Shown: positions 8,693-20,053 of the stretch, piece by piece
Layout of the letters: every line of letters starts with the position of its first letter
Numbering within the stretch: the stretch's first letter is position 1
NCBI RefSeq assembly: GCF_012934885.1
Contig: NZ_CP051480.1
Span: 496,001-560,000, forward strand
Length of the DNA: 64,000 bases
Direction: 5' to 3'
DNA from: Mycoplasma phocoeninasale
GTDB lineage: Bacteria; Bacillota_I; Bacilli_A; Mycoplasmatales; Metamycoplasmataceae
Notes under the pieces: model-generated
The model's input: the letters and a program-made list of their open reading frames with translations, nothing else
What the model was told of the DNA's origin: nothing
The model's database searches: none
Program-made: the position numbers and the translations under genes

Positions 8693-9823
8693 TTAAACTT
8701 TATTGAATTTTTCATATAAATTAGTTAATTTTGAAAGATATTCATCTAAGTCCAAAACTACTACCTTTTCGCTTGCTTCTCTAGTAGGTTTGAATTCTTT
8801 TAATAAGTAAAATCATTTTTCATTATTATCTTTGTTTGTTACTTTTATTTGTACAATGATAGTGCTTTTTTTGTCTTTATTTCTTACAGATTTTCAACCT
8901 GTAACATCTAATGTTCACCCATCAATTTTGGGTAATGTAACTTTATCTTTTTTGAATTTTTCGCCTGTTTTTTTACCAGTTGGAGATAATTGTCCTTCGA
9001 ATTTTATTTTCGAATTTTCAATCATTGATTTAACTTTGTTTATTTCCTCATCTTCAATCATTCCCTTTTGAGGTTCAGCATCTTTTTTGCCCATTTTACC
9101 CGATTGTTGATTTTCTTTTTCTTTTTTCGGTTTTCCGGGTTTTTTTGGTCCTTTAGGCTTAGACATACCAGGTGTTTTATTGCCATCCATGTTAGAATTT
9201 GGATTATTGTTTTTTGTGCTACCACCAGGTTGTTGTGAACCATTTCCTGTTCCACCTCCCTCTTGGTTCATATCTTTTTTAGGTTGTTGCGTACCATTTT
9301 CAGTCTTTTCATTCATATCCATGGTATTTGGTTGTTCTAAATTTTCTCCACCTTGTTTAGCATTATCTTGGTTTTGCATTGGATTTTTATTTCCATTTTC
9401 CATTTTTTCAGCTGAATTATCATTTTGATTATTTTGTGAATTCATATTATTTTCAGGAGCTGGTTTTGATTGTTCATTTTCCTTGCTCATATCTTCTGAT
9501 TGACTATTATTATCTTCTAATTTTGGTGTCATTTCACTGCCTGGCTTTGGCATGCCTTGCTCAGTATGATTTTCTCCATTAGAACTATCCTCATTTGAAC
9601 CCATATTACCTGGTGTTTTGTTCATATCATTCATTCCATTACCTGGTTTGTTAGGATCTGTCATCATTCCACCGCCAGGTTTGGTCATTCCTTCGCCAGG
9701 TTTGGTCATTCCATCACCTGGTTGTGTTTTTTTACTATCATTGTTGTCACATGCTGCGGCGACTAAAGTTGTTAGCGGAATAGCTGATAAAGCCATTAAG
9801 CTTAAAAAGATTTTTTTCTTCAT
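8693..9823 (-). CDS. Low-complexity lipoprotein
   Basis: The 376-residue precursor has a clear lipoprotein signal (LVAAAC, Cys25) and an AAGGAG Shine-Dalgarno. Residues about 34-250 are disordered-looking and rich in Gly, Pro, Met, Asn and Gln, beginning with TKPGEGMTKPGGGM-type repeats and ending in a Lys/Pro-rich part. A C-terminal domain of about 120 residues (from KSMIENSKIKFEG onward) is ordinary in composition and contains three TGA-coded Trp. I recognise no enzymatic motif. Composition and neighbour suggest a surface-exposed protein with a flexible stalk. The nuclease lipoprotein follows 94 nt downstream on the same strand. Confidence 0.8.
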
Positions 9824-9997
9824 ATAATTTCATTCTCCTTAATAGATGTTTCTATTATTTCACAAAAGGACTGAAAAAATATTTATTTTTTTCTATGGAT
9901 ATTATTTGTCTATTTTTATAAACTTATAGATATATTTTTTTAGTAATTTGATAAAAAAATGCTAAAAATATGACATATTTTTTTATTGTTATTGCAA

Positions 9998-10025
9998 TAA
10001 AAAAAGCGACCGCTTACGATCACTT
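9998..10025 (-). terminator. Rho-independent terminator after the 38-residue gene
   Basis: On the minus strand AAGTGATC (10025-10018) pairs with GGTCGCTT (10011-10004) using two G-U pairs, followed by TTTTTTTATT. It lies 9 nt after the small gene's stop. Confidence 0.7.
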
Positions 10026-10033
10026 GAATTTTC

Positions 10034-10150
10034 TTATTGCATTTGGGCTTTTTTGGCTGCTCTTCTTTGAGCTCTTGCTTTTTCTAATGCTAATTTATGA
10101 GCTCTTTTTTCAGCTCTAACTTTATTAGCTAGTCGAACGTCTTTACGCAT
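10034..10150 (-). CDS. 38-residue highly basic protein
   Basis: ATG at 10150-10148 follows a strong TAAGGAGAAAA Shine-Dalgarno and the frame ends with TAA at 10036-10034. Fourteen of 38 residues are Lys or Arg and nine are Ala, with a helical pattern (RAEKRAHKLALEKARAQRR). It is 48 nt downstream of parC on the same strand and is followed by its own terminator. Nucleic-acid or ribosome binding is an inference from composition. I do not recognise it as a known ribosomal protein. Confidence 0.7.
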   Translation of the reverse strand: MRKDVRLANKVRAEKRAHKLALEKARAQRRAAKKAQMQ

Positions 10151-10198
10151 TTTTTCTCCTTAATAAATGATTAATTGAAAACAATTATTTTATTATAT

Positions 10199-12988
10199 CT
10201 ATTTTTTCTTAATTTCTTTAACTTTTTCGATTAATGATTCAACATCAATGTGATTCATTGCTGACATTTTTTGTTCAAAGGTTAGTTTGGGACGATCCTT
10301 AACTTCGCTTTCTTTAAATAAGGCAATGCTATCATCTTCTTCCTCTGTCAGATCAGCACTATAATCTTTACTTTCATTAGCAAAATTATTAATGTAGTAT
10401 CTTTGGCATAAACTTTCACTAGCATTTAAAATGATGTCATGATTAGTGTTTTGTGCTTGTTTTTCAATTTCTAAAAATTTTGCCTTAATAGCTTCTTTTT
10501 CGCTGCTGCTAGGGTCGCTTAGTTCGTTAATTTTTATAGCCTGAATTAAGGCACCAGGATTTTGAAAATCATAATTTAGCTTAATTAGTTTATCTGCTTT
10601 TGTGCTGTCATGGTTGAATTTATTTAAATCAAATGAGCAGATTTCGTTATTAGTATTTGTGTAAAGAAATTCTAAATTATCACTAACAACTTCTAAATAC
10701 ATCGGCTTACAGTTAACTCGGTTTAGGACATTATAAAGTCTTGAACCTCTTCCTCATCTTTGTACGCCTTCAATATCTCTGACTCTTCATTTTTTGCCAT
10801 AACCGTCAGGAGTAATCATGATTACTGAATTAAATGGCGAGCACATCGCATATGATGATATAAACACTTTATCTTTAGTTTGAAGTTTTGAAAATAATTT
10901 AATTCCTTGAGCCTTTAGATCTAGAGTTGAATTAAATACCGATTCATCAATGAAGTAGTATCCGCCATTATTTAGAATGATAAAGATTCCTTTTTCATTG
11001 TTAGCAATTTTAGCATCAATAAGTTCATCATCACTGTTTTTAAAGCTCATGCACCGTCTTTTCTTAGCACTTAATTTACTATCAAAATCATTTAATTTAA
11101 CTTTCTTGGCAAAACCATATTTTGAAATAAGAATAATTTCAATGTAACTATTAAATGAAATAATTTCCATAACCCGGATGATGTGCTCATTTGATTCGAG
11201 AGCCACAAAAGTTGAGATATGAGTCCCCATCTCTTTTCAACCATTATCTTTGAAAATATGAGCCTCAAGAATAAAGTAATTACCTAAGTTCGTGAAGAAA
11301 ATTAATTTTGAAAATGAATTGATTTTATCATAGTATTGTAGTGTGTCATTCTCTTTAAGTTTAAAATTGCTTAATTGGTTAGCTGAAAAAATTTTCAAAC
11401 TAATTTTTTTAATATAGCCTTCTTTGCTAATGAAAAAATAAAAATCTTCATTTTTGGCAAGTAGTTTATGGTCAACATCGGTTTTAATTTTTTCTTCAGT
11501 GATTTCAGTTTTTCTTGGCTTATCATAATCTTTTTTTATTTCATTTAATTGTTTAATTAAAAACTTATTGAATTCATAGCCATCATTTAGCAGTAGGTTA
11601 CATCTTTGAATATTTTCTTCTAAAGTGATTTTTTCATTTTGAAATTCAATTTGGTCCATTCTCGAAAGCTTATACAATCTTAACTCAGCGATTGCCGTTG
11701 CTTGAAGTTCGGTGAAGTTAAAGGTTTTGACTAAAGCTTCAATTACCCCACGTTTTGAATTATCACTATTTTTAATAACTTTAATAACCTCGTCAGAAAT
11801 TTCTGCCACTTTAATAAATCCTTCAACGATTTCTAAGCGAAGTTTATACTTTTGCAAATCAAATTTGATACCATTAGTGTTAACTTCTTTTAAATGTCCT
11901 AGGTATGAAAAAAGAGCAGTTTGCAAGTTAAGAAGACAAGGAGCATTATTGTCAATGGCAATCATGTTGTAGTTGTAACTAATTCGTAGATCAGTTTTGT
12001 TCATCAAATAGGTCATGATTGCTTGAGGACTTGAATCTTCTTCTAGATCAAGGTATATTGATATTCCATCTCGATCTGATTCATCTCTAACTTCTTTAAT
12101 ACCACTAATTACTTTATCAATGGCAATTGAATCAATATCTGCCACTAGTTTAGATTTAACAACCCCAAATGGAATTTCAGTGATTTCAATACCAACAATT
12201 TCTTCTTTCTTATTTTTGACATAATGATACTTAGAAGAAAGCATAATCTTGCCTTGACCAGTTTCCAGTGCTTTTTCAATGCCATCTGTCCCATTAATGA
12301 TTCCTCCAGTTGGAAAATCAGGACCCTTAACAATTTTAAGTAATGATGGTATTGAGATCACTGGATTTTTTATCATGGCAATTGTTGCATCGATTATTTC
12401 ACCTAGATTGTGAGGTGGAATTTCAGTGGCAAATCCAGCGGCAATTCCCTTTGCCCCATTAATTAGTAGATTTGGAAATAGTGTTGGTAGTACAACAGGC
12501 TCATATTCAGAGTCATCAAAGTTTGGTGCCATGGCAACAACTTTTCTGTCTAAATCCTTTAGCATTAGTTCACTGATTTTTTCTAATCTTGATTCAGTGT
12601 ACCGCATAGCGGCAGCAGGGTCATCATCAATTGATCCTTTATTCCCATGCATTTCAATCAATGGATAATTACTTTTTCATTCCTGTGCCATTCTAACTAA
12701 TGCTTCATATATTGAAGAGTCACCATGAGGGTGATATCTACCAATAACATCACCAACAATTCTGGCCGATTTTTTAAATGGTTCTTTGTTGCGAAGTTTT
12801 AAATTTCACATTGAATATAAAATTCTTCTTTGTACTGGCTTAAGACCATCACGTGAATCAGGAATTGCTCTTTGTTGAATGATGTATTTAGAATATCTTC
12901 CAAATCTCTCATTCATGATGTCGATCATATTTCTTTCGATGATATTTTCAGTTATTTGTTCAATTTGTTCTTTTTTATTCTTGTCCAT
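10199..12988 (-). CDS. parC: DNA topoisomerase IV subunit A
   Basis: The 929-residue frame is open when TGA is Trp. ParC forms the DNA-cleaving half of topoisomerase IV, which unlinks daughter chromosomes. The N-terminus has [16 protein letters not shown]; the quinolone region [11 protein letters not shown] (residues 86-96) keeps Ser91 and Glu95, the unmutated state. The DNA-linking Tyr130 lies in [11 protein letters not shown] long coiled arm (residues about 340-440) and a beta-propeller-like C-terminus follow. No clean GyrA-box is present (only VQRWGRGSR near the end), which with the adjacent parE favours ParC over GyrA. It starts 8 nt after the parE stop, so the pair is one operon. Confidence 0.93.
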
Positions 12989-12996
12989 TTAATAAC

Positions 12997-14913
12997 CTAC
13001 TTTCTAATCTTAAAATCGTCTTCATTTGAAAAGTCAACATAAGAATTGATTCATGCTTTTCTTTTTGTTACATCTTCACTCATTAATGTTGTAACATTTC
13101 TTTCTACTAGGGCTTCATCTTCGATTGAAATTTGAATAATTGACCGACTTTTTGGATTCATTGTTGTCTCTCAAAGCTGATCAGCATTCATTTCACCTAA
13201 TCCTTTGTATCTTTGAATTTCATAGTTACTGTATTTGTTAGTAATTTCTCTTAGCTCATCTTCATCTCAGGCATAAAATTCCGTTTTATTAGCATTTTTG
13301 ATAGTAATTTTATAGAGCGGTGGCATTGCAATGTATATCATGCCAGCCTCAATTAATTTTTTCATGTATCTTCAGAAAAAAGTTAGTAAAAGTACTTGAA
13401 TATGTGCGCCGTCAGTATCAGCATCAGTCATGATAATGATTTTGTTATACTGCGAGTTTTTGATATTAAAGTCCTCACCAATACCAGCACCAATTGTGTT
13501 GATGATTGTTGCGATTTCTTCATTGGCTAAAACATCAGTTAATTTTGCTTTGTCAGTGTTGATAACTTTACCTCTAAGCGGTAGAATGGCTTGGGTAACA
13601 CGGTTACGTCCAAGTTTGGCTGATCCACCCGCCGAATCACCTTCGACTAAAAATAATTCCTTGACTTTTGGATCTTTTGATTGAGCTGGGGTTAGCTTGC
13701 CAGAAAGAATTTTTTTGTTATCTAATTTAGTTTTTGCTTTTCTAATTTCATTTCTTGCATTTCTAGCAGCGATTTTAGCTTCATAAGATTTTTTAATTTT
13801 GTGAATAATTTTTTCAGCAGTTTGTTTATTCTCATTAAGGAAAAAATTAATCTTTTCACTTACAAAATATTCAACTGCTTCTCTTGCTTCGGGGGTTCCT
13901 AGTTTGTCTTTGGTTTGTCCGACAAACTCAAGAATGCTTTCCGGAACTTTAAGTGAGATAACGGCGATTATTCCTTCACGGACATCGCTTCCTTCAAATG
14001 ATATTTTTTTAATTAAATTGTTTTTGGTTGCGAATTCATTGATAGTTTTAGTTAGTGCTGTTTTAAAAGCGGTTTCATGTGTTCCCCCATCGCGAGTTTT
14101 AACATTATTAACAAAGCTGTAAATTGTTTCATTGTAATTATCAGTGTAAACTAAGGCAACATCCATCTCAATGCCATTATTTGCTACGCCGCGAGCATAA
14201 AAAACATCACTAACAAAATTTCTGCCCTCGCCAATAAATTTAATATATTCCTTAATTCCTTCTTCAGTTTCGAAAACAACATTCTCATCTTTTAATTCAT
14301 TGATGTAATGAATTTTTAAATTGGGAATTAGAAAACTTGATTCACGTAATTTTTCTTTGACAGTTTCACTCGAAAATTTAGCCTTCTTAAATAGTTCATA
14401 ATCTGGCCAAAATTGAACTCTAGTTCCCTGTTTAACTGTTGGCCCAAGACATCTAGTTTTTTCAACAATTGTGTCTTGAACAAAGGCGGTAAAATATTCT
14501 TTTTTATCACGATAAACATTGACTTCAAGTCGAGAACTTAAAGCGTTTACCACTGATGAACCAACTCCATGAAGTCCACCACTTGTTTTATATGCTCCTT
14601 CGCCAAATTTCCCCCCAGCATGAAGCTCGGTGAAAACAAGTTCAACTCCAGTTTTTCCAAGTTCATGTTTATTAACAGGAATTCCCCGGCCATTATCTTC
14701 AACAATAACTGAACCGTCAGCCTTCAAAATAATTTTAATTTTTGTAGCAAATCCTGCTAGCGCCTCATCTATTGAATTATCTAAAATTTCTCATATTAGG
14801 TGGTGAAGACCATTGGAATCGGTTGATCCGATATACATTCCTGGTCTCTTTCGAACTGCATCAAGACCCTTCAAAACTTTTAAATCTTTTGCATCATAAT
14901 TATTCATACTCAT
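12997..14913 (-). CDS. parE: DNA topoisomerase IV subunit B
   Basis: The 638-residue ATPase subunit drives strand passage with ParC. Family motifs appear in order: [21 protein letters not shown] and DNGRGIPV (GHKL ATP site), the ATP-lid [15 protein letters not shown], then the TOPRIM motifs [10 protein letters not shown] and [12 protein letters not shown], and [10 protein letters not shown] near the end. The stop at 12997 precedes the parC start by 8 nt. The start is not certain: ATGs at 14913 and 14907 are in frame and neither has a clear Shine-Dalgarno. The longer one is reported. GyrB is the alternative; pairing with ParC decides it. Confidence 0.93.
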
Positions 14914-15126
14914 AACATTAATTATAAATTAGTTGAAAATTATTTAAAATATTTCGTCAAAAGTTAGCATTTTTTGTTAAATATCCCAAAAATGATGAAT
15001 ATCTAACATTTTTTACTAATGCTAAAAAGTATAAAAAGTTTCTCTGTAATCTAAAAATATGCTTGAATATCATAATTTTTTGATTGCGATCAAACTTGAA
15101 ATACTAGAATTTAAGAAGATAAAAAT

Positions 15127-15162
15127 AAAACACCTTTGATCATTATTAGATATTTGGTGTTT
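15127..15162 (-). terminator. Terminator after valS
   Basis: AAAACACC (15127-15134) and GGTGTTTT (15155-15162) form an eight-pair stem, followed on the minus strand by a T-rich run. It lies about 25 nt past the valS stop. The rest of 14914-15126, upstream of parE, shows no gene and should hold the parE promoter. Confidence 0.7.
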
Positions 15163-15187
15163 TATTTTGGTTTGCTGATTGCAAAAT

Positions 15188-17713
15188 TTAGCTATTTTGA
15201 CTTTTCTTAGCTAATTCTTGCTCATAGAATGCCAATTTTTCTTTAAAATCCTTAACCTTTTGCTCTTTTTCTTCAATTGCCTGCTTGCTAGCTTTTTCCA
15301 TAAATTTTGGATTTAGGATGAATTTTTGGTTGAATTCAATTTCATTTTTAGCATGTTCGATTAATTTATTTAGTTCATTAATTTCATTTTTCTTATCTTG
15401 TTCACTTAATTTAATATAGATTTTCATGTTATCTAATTTAATTAGTAAATCACTATTCTCTTCTCATTTAAAGTTAGTTAATTTTTCAATAATTAGCAGT
15501 GTTTTTTCGTCAAATTTTTGGTCATCACTTGCGAAAAATAAGGTTTTTGCTTTTGAAATTTTCTTATCTTCACGATATTTTCTTAATGTTGCAATCACTT
15601 GAATTAATGAGTCAATTCTGGCAATTTTATTTGCGTATTGGCCAATTTCATCGAAGTTAAAGATCTCTGTTTCTAGTAGTTCTTCTTGATAAATATTTTC
15701 AAATAAATAGTCAGTAGTAAATGACATGAATGGGTGAATAAAGATTAAAATTTCACGGAATAAATAGTGAATGAAATAGTTGTCATCTTTAAACTTATTA
15801 AATTCTAGATATCATCCCGAAAAATCATTGATAATAAAATCCTGTAGAAGCTTAAAGATAATGGTAAATTCATATTTTTCCATGCTTTGATTTACCCGAT
15901 TTTTGAATGTTAGGAATTTATCCAAAATTCAGAAATCGTAGCTGTCAAGCTTATCGTAGTCAATTACTTCAACTAAATTGATTTTAATGTTTGCGATATA
16001 TCTAGCAATGTTTCAGAATTTATTCAAGAAAAGTCTTGCCATTTGAATTTTTTCTTCACCGTAATTGATATCCTGACCTGGAGTTGAGTGGAAAATTAGT
16101 GACATCTTTAAAACATCGGATCCATATTTATCAATTATTTCGATTGGGTCAATACCATTACCAAGTGATTTTGACATTTTACGTCCTTGAGCATCTCTAA
16201 CTAGGCCATGGATTAAAACATCATTAAATGGTTTCTGTTCAGTAAAATATAGACTTTGAAAATACATTCTTGCTACCCAGAAAAAAATAATGTCATATCC
16301 AGTAACTAGCAGACTTGTTGGAAAATACCGTTTCATTTTATTTTTATCTTGTGGTCATCCAAGAAAAACAAAAGGACTTAAGGCAGAGCTAAATCATGTG
16401 TCTAGTACATCTTCATCTTGAACTCAATTACTGCCATTTGGTTTTTCGACTTGAACAACAACTTTATCATTGTTATATCAGGCTGGGATACGATGTCCTC
16501 ACCAGATTTGACGACTAATTGTTCAATCATGAACATTTTCCATTCATTGAATAAGATTTTGTTCGAATTTTTTTGGAATGAATTTAACACCATCTTCATC
16601 AGCGAGGTTTTTTAATAATAGTTTTGCTAATGAATTCATTTTGACAAATCATTGTGGTTGAACAAGAATTTCAACAGCGCTTTGGCTTCTTTCACTATAG
16701 CCAACATTCGATACTATGTCTTCGATCTTATAAATATAGCCTTCTTTTTTTAGCTTGTTGGCAATTAGTTCTCTTGCTTTGAAACGATCTAATCCCTGGA
16801 ATTCTTCAGCCACAGCATTCATTTTTCCATTTTTATCAATACATTCATTAATTTCTAGTCCATTAGCCTTTATGATTTCAATATCATCAATAGCGTGAGC
16901 AGAAACTTTCATAATGCCGCTTCCAAAATTTGGATCAATTAGGTTTGACTCAACAATTGGGATCTCTTTTTTTGTTAAAGGATGAATTACAGTTTTATTA
17001 ATCAAAGCATTATATTTTGTATCATGTGGGTTAATTGCTAGGGCAACGTCAGACGGTAGAGTTTCAGTTCTAGTTGTCGCAACAATAATTGCCTCATCAC
17101 TATCTTTAATTGGATATTTTATGTAGTAAAGTTTTTGCTTAGTTTCAGTGTTAATAACCTCAATGTTAGATAGTGCGGTTTGAAGCTTTGGATCTCAATT
17201 AATTGGTTTTTTGTCACGATAAATTAGTCCGTTATTGTAAAGATCAACAAAAACTTTTAGCACAGCCTCATTTGCATCTTTATCAAGAGTAAAACGCTCC
17301 ATGTCATAGTCTAGTGCTAGCCCTAATTTGTCTCACTGGTTAGAAATGTTTTTTGAATAAACATCTTTTCATTTTCAGATTTCTTTGATGAAATCTTCAC
17401 GACCAAGATCATATTTGCTAATTTTATTTTCAGCCAATTTTTTCTCGACAGCAGCTTGCGTAGCAATCCCAGCATGATCTTTTCCGGGAATTCACATAAC
17501 ATCATAACCACTAATCTTTTTATAACGAATAATCGTGTCTTGAAGGTAAGTATCAAGTGCATGACCAATGTGTAGTTTTCCTGTTACGTTAGGAGGTGGA
17601 AGAATTATTGTAAATGGTGGTTTACTCTTATCATGTGTTGAGAAGCATCTAAGTGATTTTCACTTGTTATTTCGACCATCTTCAACAACTTTATGGTTAA
17701 ATGTTTTATTCAT
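15188..17713 (-). CDS. valS: Valine--tRNA ligase
   Basis: From ATG 17713 the protein has 841 residues, close to the usual ValRS size. Class I motifs are clear: KLHIGHAL (HIGH at 48-51) and [10 protein letters not shown] (KMSKS at 512-516). The editing domain ([14 protein letters not shown]), the anticodon-binding region and the C-terminal coiled coil typical of ValRS are all present. The chosen start has a good TAAGGGAAAT Shine-Dalgarno and matches where ValRS homologues begin. The same frame stays open upstream, without any TAA or TAG, through the whole preceding ABC-like gene to 20053. Either valS is translated from its own internal start, or a 1621-residue fusion is made. Confidence 0.93.
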
Positions 17714-20053
17714 ACTATTTCCCTTATATTTTTTTAGATCATATAGACTTGTTAGGTCAATAATTTTAGTTTCTTCAAAATCAATTTTGTTATCAATATC
17801 AGTTTTTTCATTAGAAATTTCCTGAGTTTCATAGAAAAATGATTTTTTTAGTTCTTCATTTTTTAAATTTTCTTTATTTACCCAGCTTGAAATTTGTATT
17901 CATGTGCTTCAGATGTAGTGATTATCTTCAATTCTAAATTGAAAGACATCTTCGTAATCAACCTTACTATTTTTATACTCTTCATAGTTAAAAAGTGTTT
18001 GCTCATCTTCATATCCAAGAATTTTTTTAACATATGGGTTAATTGGATTTTTGATGATTTGACTTGTGCTTCCTTCTTCAACAACCTTATTGCTAGTAAT
18101 AATAGTAAGTGATGAAGTTAGTTTGGCTGCTAGCTTGATATCATTAATAAAATAAATTCCAATATTATGATTATCATAAATATATTTATTTAATTTGTTA
18201 AGAATTTCAAATTGATTACCTTTTTTAAGAGATGAAATTCCTTGGCCAACAATGACAATATTTGGGTTGTTAATTAGGATTTTTTGAATCTCTAGTTTAA
18301 TAATTTGTTCTTCAGTAAGTGATGAAAAACTCTTAACAGCATCATCAACAATAATGTTGGCATTAATTAGTATGTCATAGATTGTCATTTTCGTAATCAG
18401 AGTGTTAATTGCTTTGCTTTTAGTGGCTGAAAATTTATAGTAGTTAATTACGTGATCATAATCCTTTAGGTCAGAGAACATTCGACCCATAATTTTTTCA
18501 TACATTTGTAGCGAACTAATTTTTTTATTAATCGTGTCATTATTGTTTTCGTTTAGGTTTTGTACATTGACTTTTTTAACTAAACCATTTAGTAGCGACT
18601 TAATTAGTTTGTAGTTTTTAAAATTAATTTTTCTTAGTCCTTCAGATTCACGATTTTGTTTTTTGGTTAGTTTTTGAAGATTGCTACCAATGGTATCCAG
18701 ATTTCAAAGGTATTCATTCCGAGCATCTTTGTATTTAGTTTCAGCTAACTTAAGTTTTTCAATGTTAACATTATTACTATCAAATAGACTTGTTGTACTA
18801 TCTTTATCGTGTCTTTGATTTTCAAACTCAATTTTATCTTTAGCGAGTTTAGCATTAAATCGATCAATAAAAACCTTAGTGTTCACTAAAAAATTACCAG
18901 AAACAATTTGTCTAATTTTATGACGATTTTTATTTTTGGAATTGCGAAGTGAAAGAATATTTGCTTCAGCAGTAATTGTAGATTTTAAAACAAGAATATC
19001 ATCAATTAATTGATTAATATCTTCATGTTTTAGCTTCATAATTTTGTACTTGTGATGGTTAATAAATTTTAAAAACATTTTATTAAAATAAAAATTTTTA
19101 TATAAGTATAAATACTGTGAGCTACTAACATTATTACGAATTTGGCTAATAATTTGGCGGTTGTCATTTTTGAGATCAATGATAATTTTTTTCAAGTGCT
19201 TAAAGCCACGCATTCATTTTTGAATAACTGATAGAAATACGTCTTTTAATTTTTTAATTTTTTCATATAGATAATTTTTCTTGGGCGCAATATTTAAATA
19301 TTTACGGTTTAATTCTTCATATTCGGCTTTGGCGCGAAGATATTCAAGTTTGTTAAAATATGAAACTCCATCTGTGTATTTTTTTAAAATGGTTCTAGTA
19401 AAGTTATGAAGCATCAGCTCCTGTACCCGGAAGGTGCTGATAATTTTAAGAAAATTTTCGCTAATGAAGTCAATAACTTTATTTAGCTCAACAAGATCAT
19501 TTGTATTAAAACCATTATTTTTTATGTCAATTAAATAATTAGCAATGATTTTAAAATCCTTATTAATTTCTCTTTGTAAATTTAAGGCAATGGCTGCGTA
19601 TTTATTTTTAATTAAGATCCGATAGTCTTGGTAGGCTTTATTTCATTTGTGAATGAAATCATTGGCGAAACCCTTTAGAATTTGGTTGTCTGTGATATAT
19701 TTTCTTAAATAACTAAAAACAGTGACATTATTTTTGGCACTGTTAATGACATCTTCATTAAAACCAAATCCAATTCTTTTCTGAAATTCGGGATTTTTAT
19801 GAGTGAAATAAAACTCTTTTTGGTCTAATTCAAATTCAATAAAACCTTGATATTTATTTAATTTAATGTTGCTATTAGTAATTGCTTGAAAAACTTTTCT
19901 GTTAACTTTTTCATTGTTAGATAAAATCCCTAAAACATTATTAGAATTCACTGAAAAATTTAGGTTGCTAATAAGAGTCTCAAGGTTATTGTTATTTTCC
20001 TCAACAAATTTTAGATTAATTATCTTTAAAGCAGTAATTTTTTTTGCTTCCAT
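17714..20053 (-). CDS. OppF-like ABC protein with all ATPase motifs lost; frame continues into valS
   Basis: ATG 20053 opens a frame of 780 codons before valS begins, with no stop of its own. The two ends resemble an oligopeptide-type ABC ATPase: LISNLNFSVNSNNVLGIL early, and VVEEGSTSQIIKNPINPYVKKIL late, which matches the Opp/Dpp C-terminal hallmark. Every catalytic motif is degenerate. The P-loop position reads NNEKVNR instead of GSGKS, the signature is LTEEQ instead of LSGGQ, Walker B has GQ in place of DE (IVIVGQG), and the switch His is Asn (FINDIK). About 450 residues of Lys/Asn-rich coiled coil are inserted between the halves. It overlaps the ECF S gene by one base. Transport or scaffold function is unknown. 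Confidence 0.65.

Noticed and set aside
10199-14913. The topoisomerase pair as gyrA/gyrB
   Set aside because: The A subunit lacks a clear GyrA-box and the two are adjacent as parE-parC. Gyrase cannot be excluded fully without comparison, but topoisomerase IV fits better.
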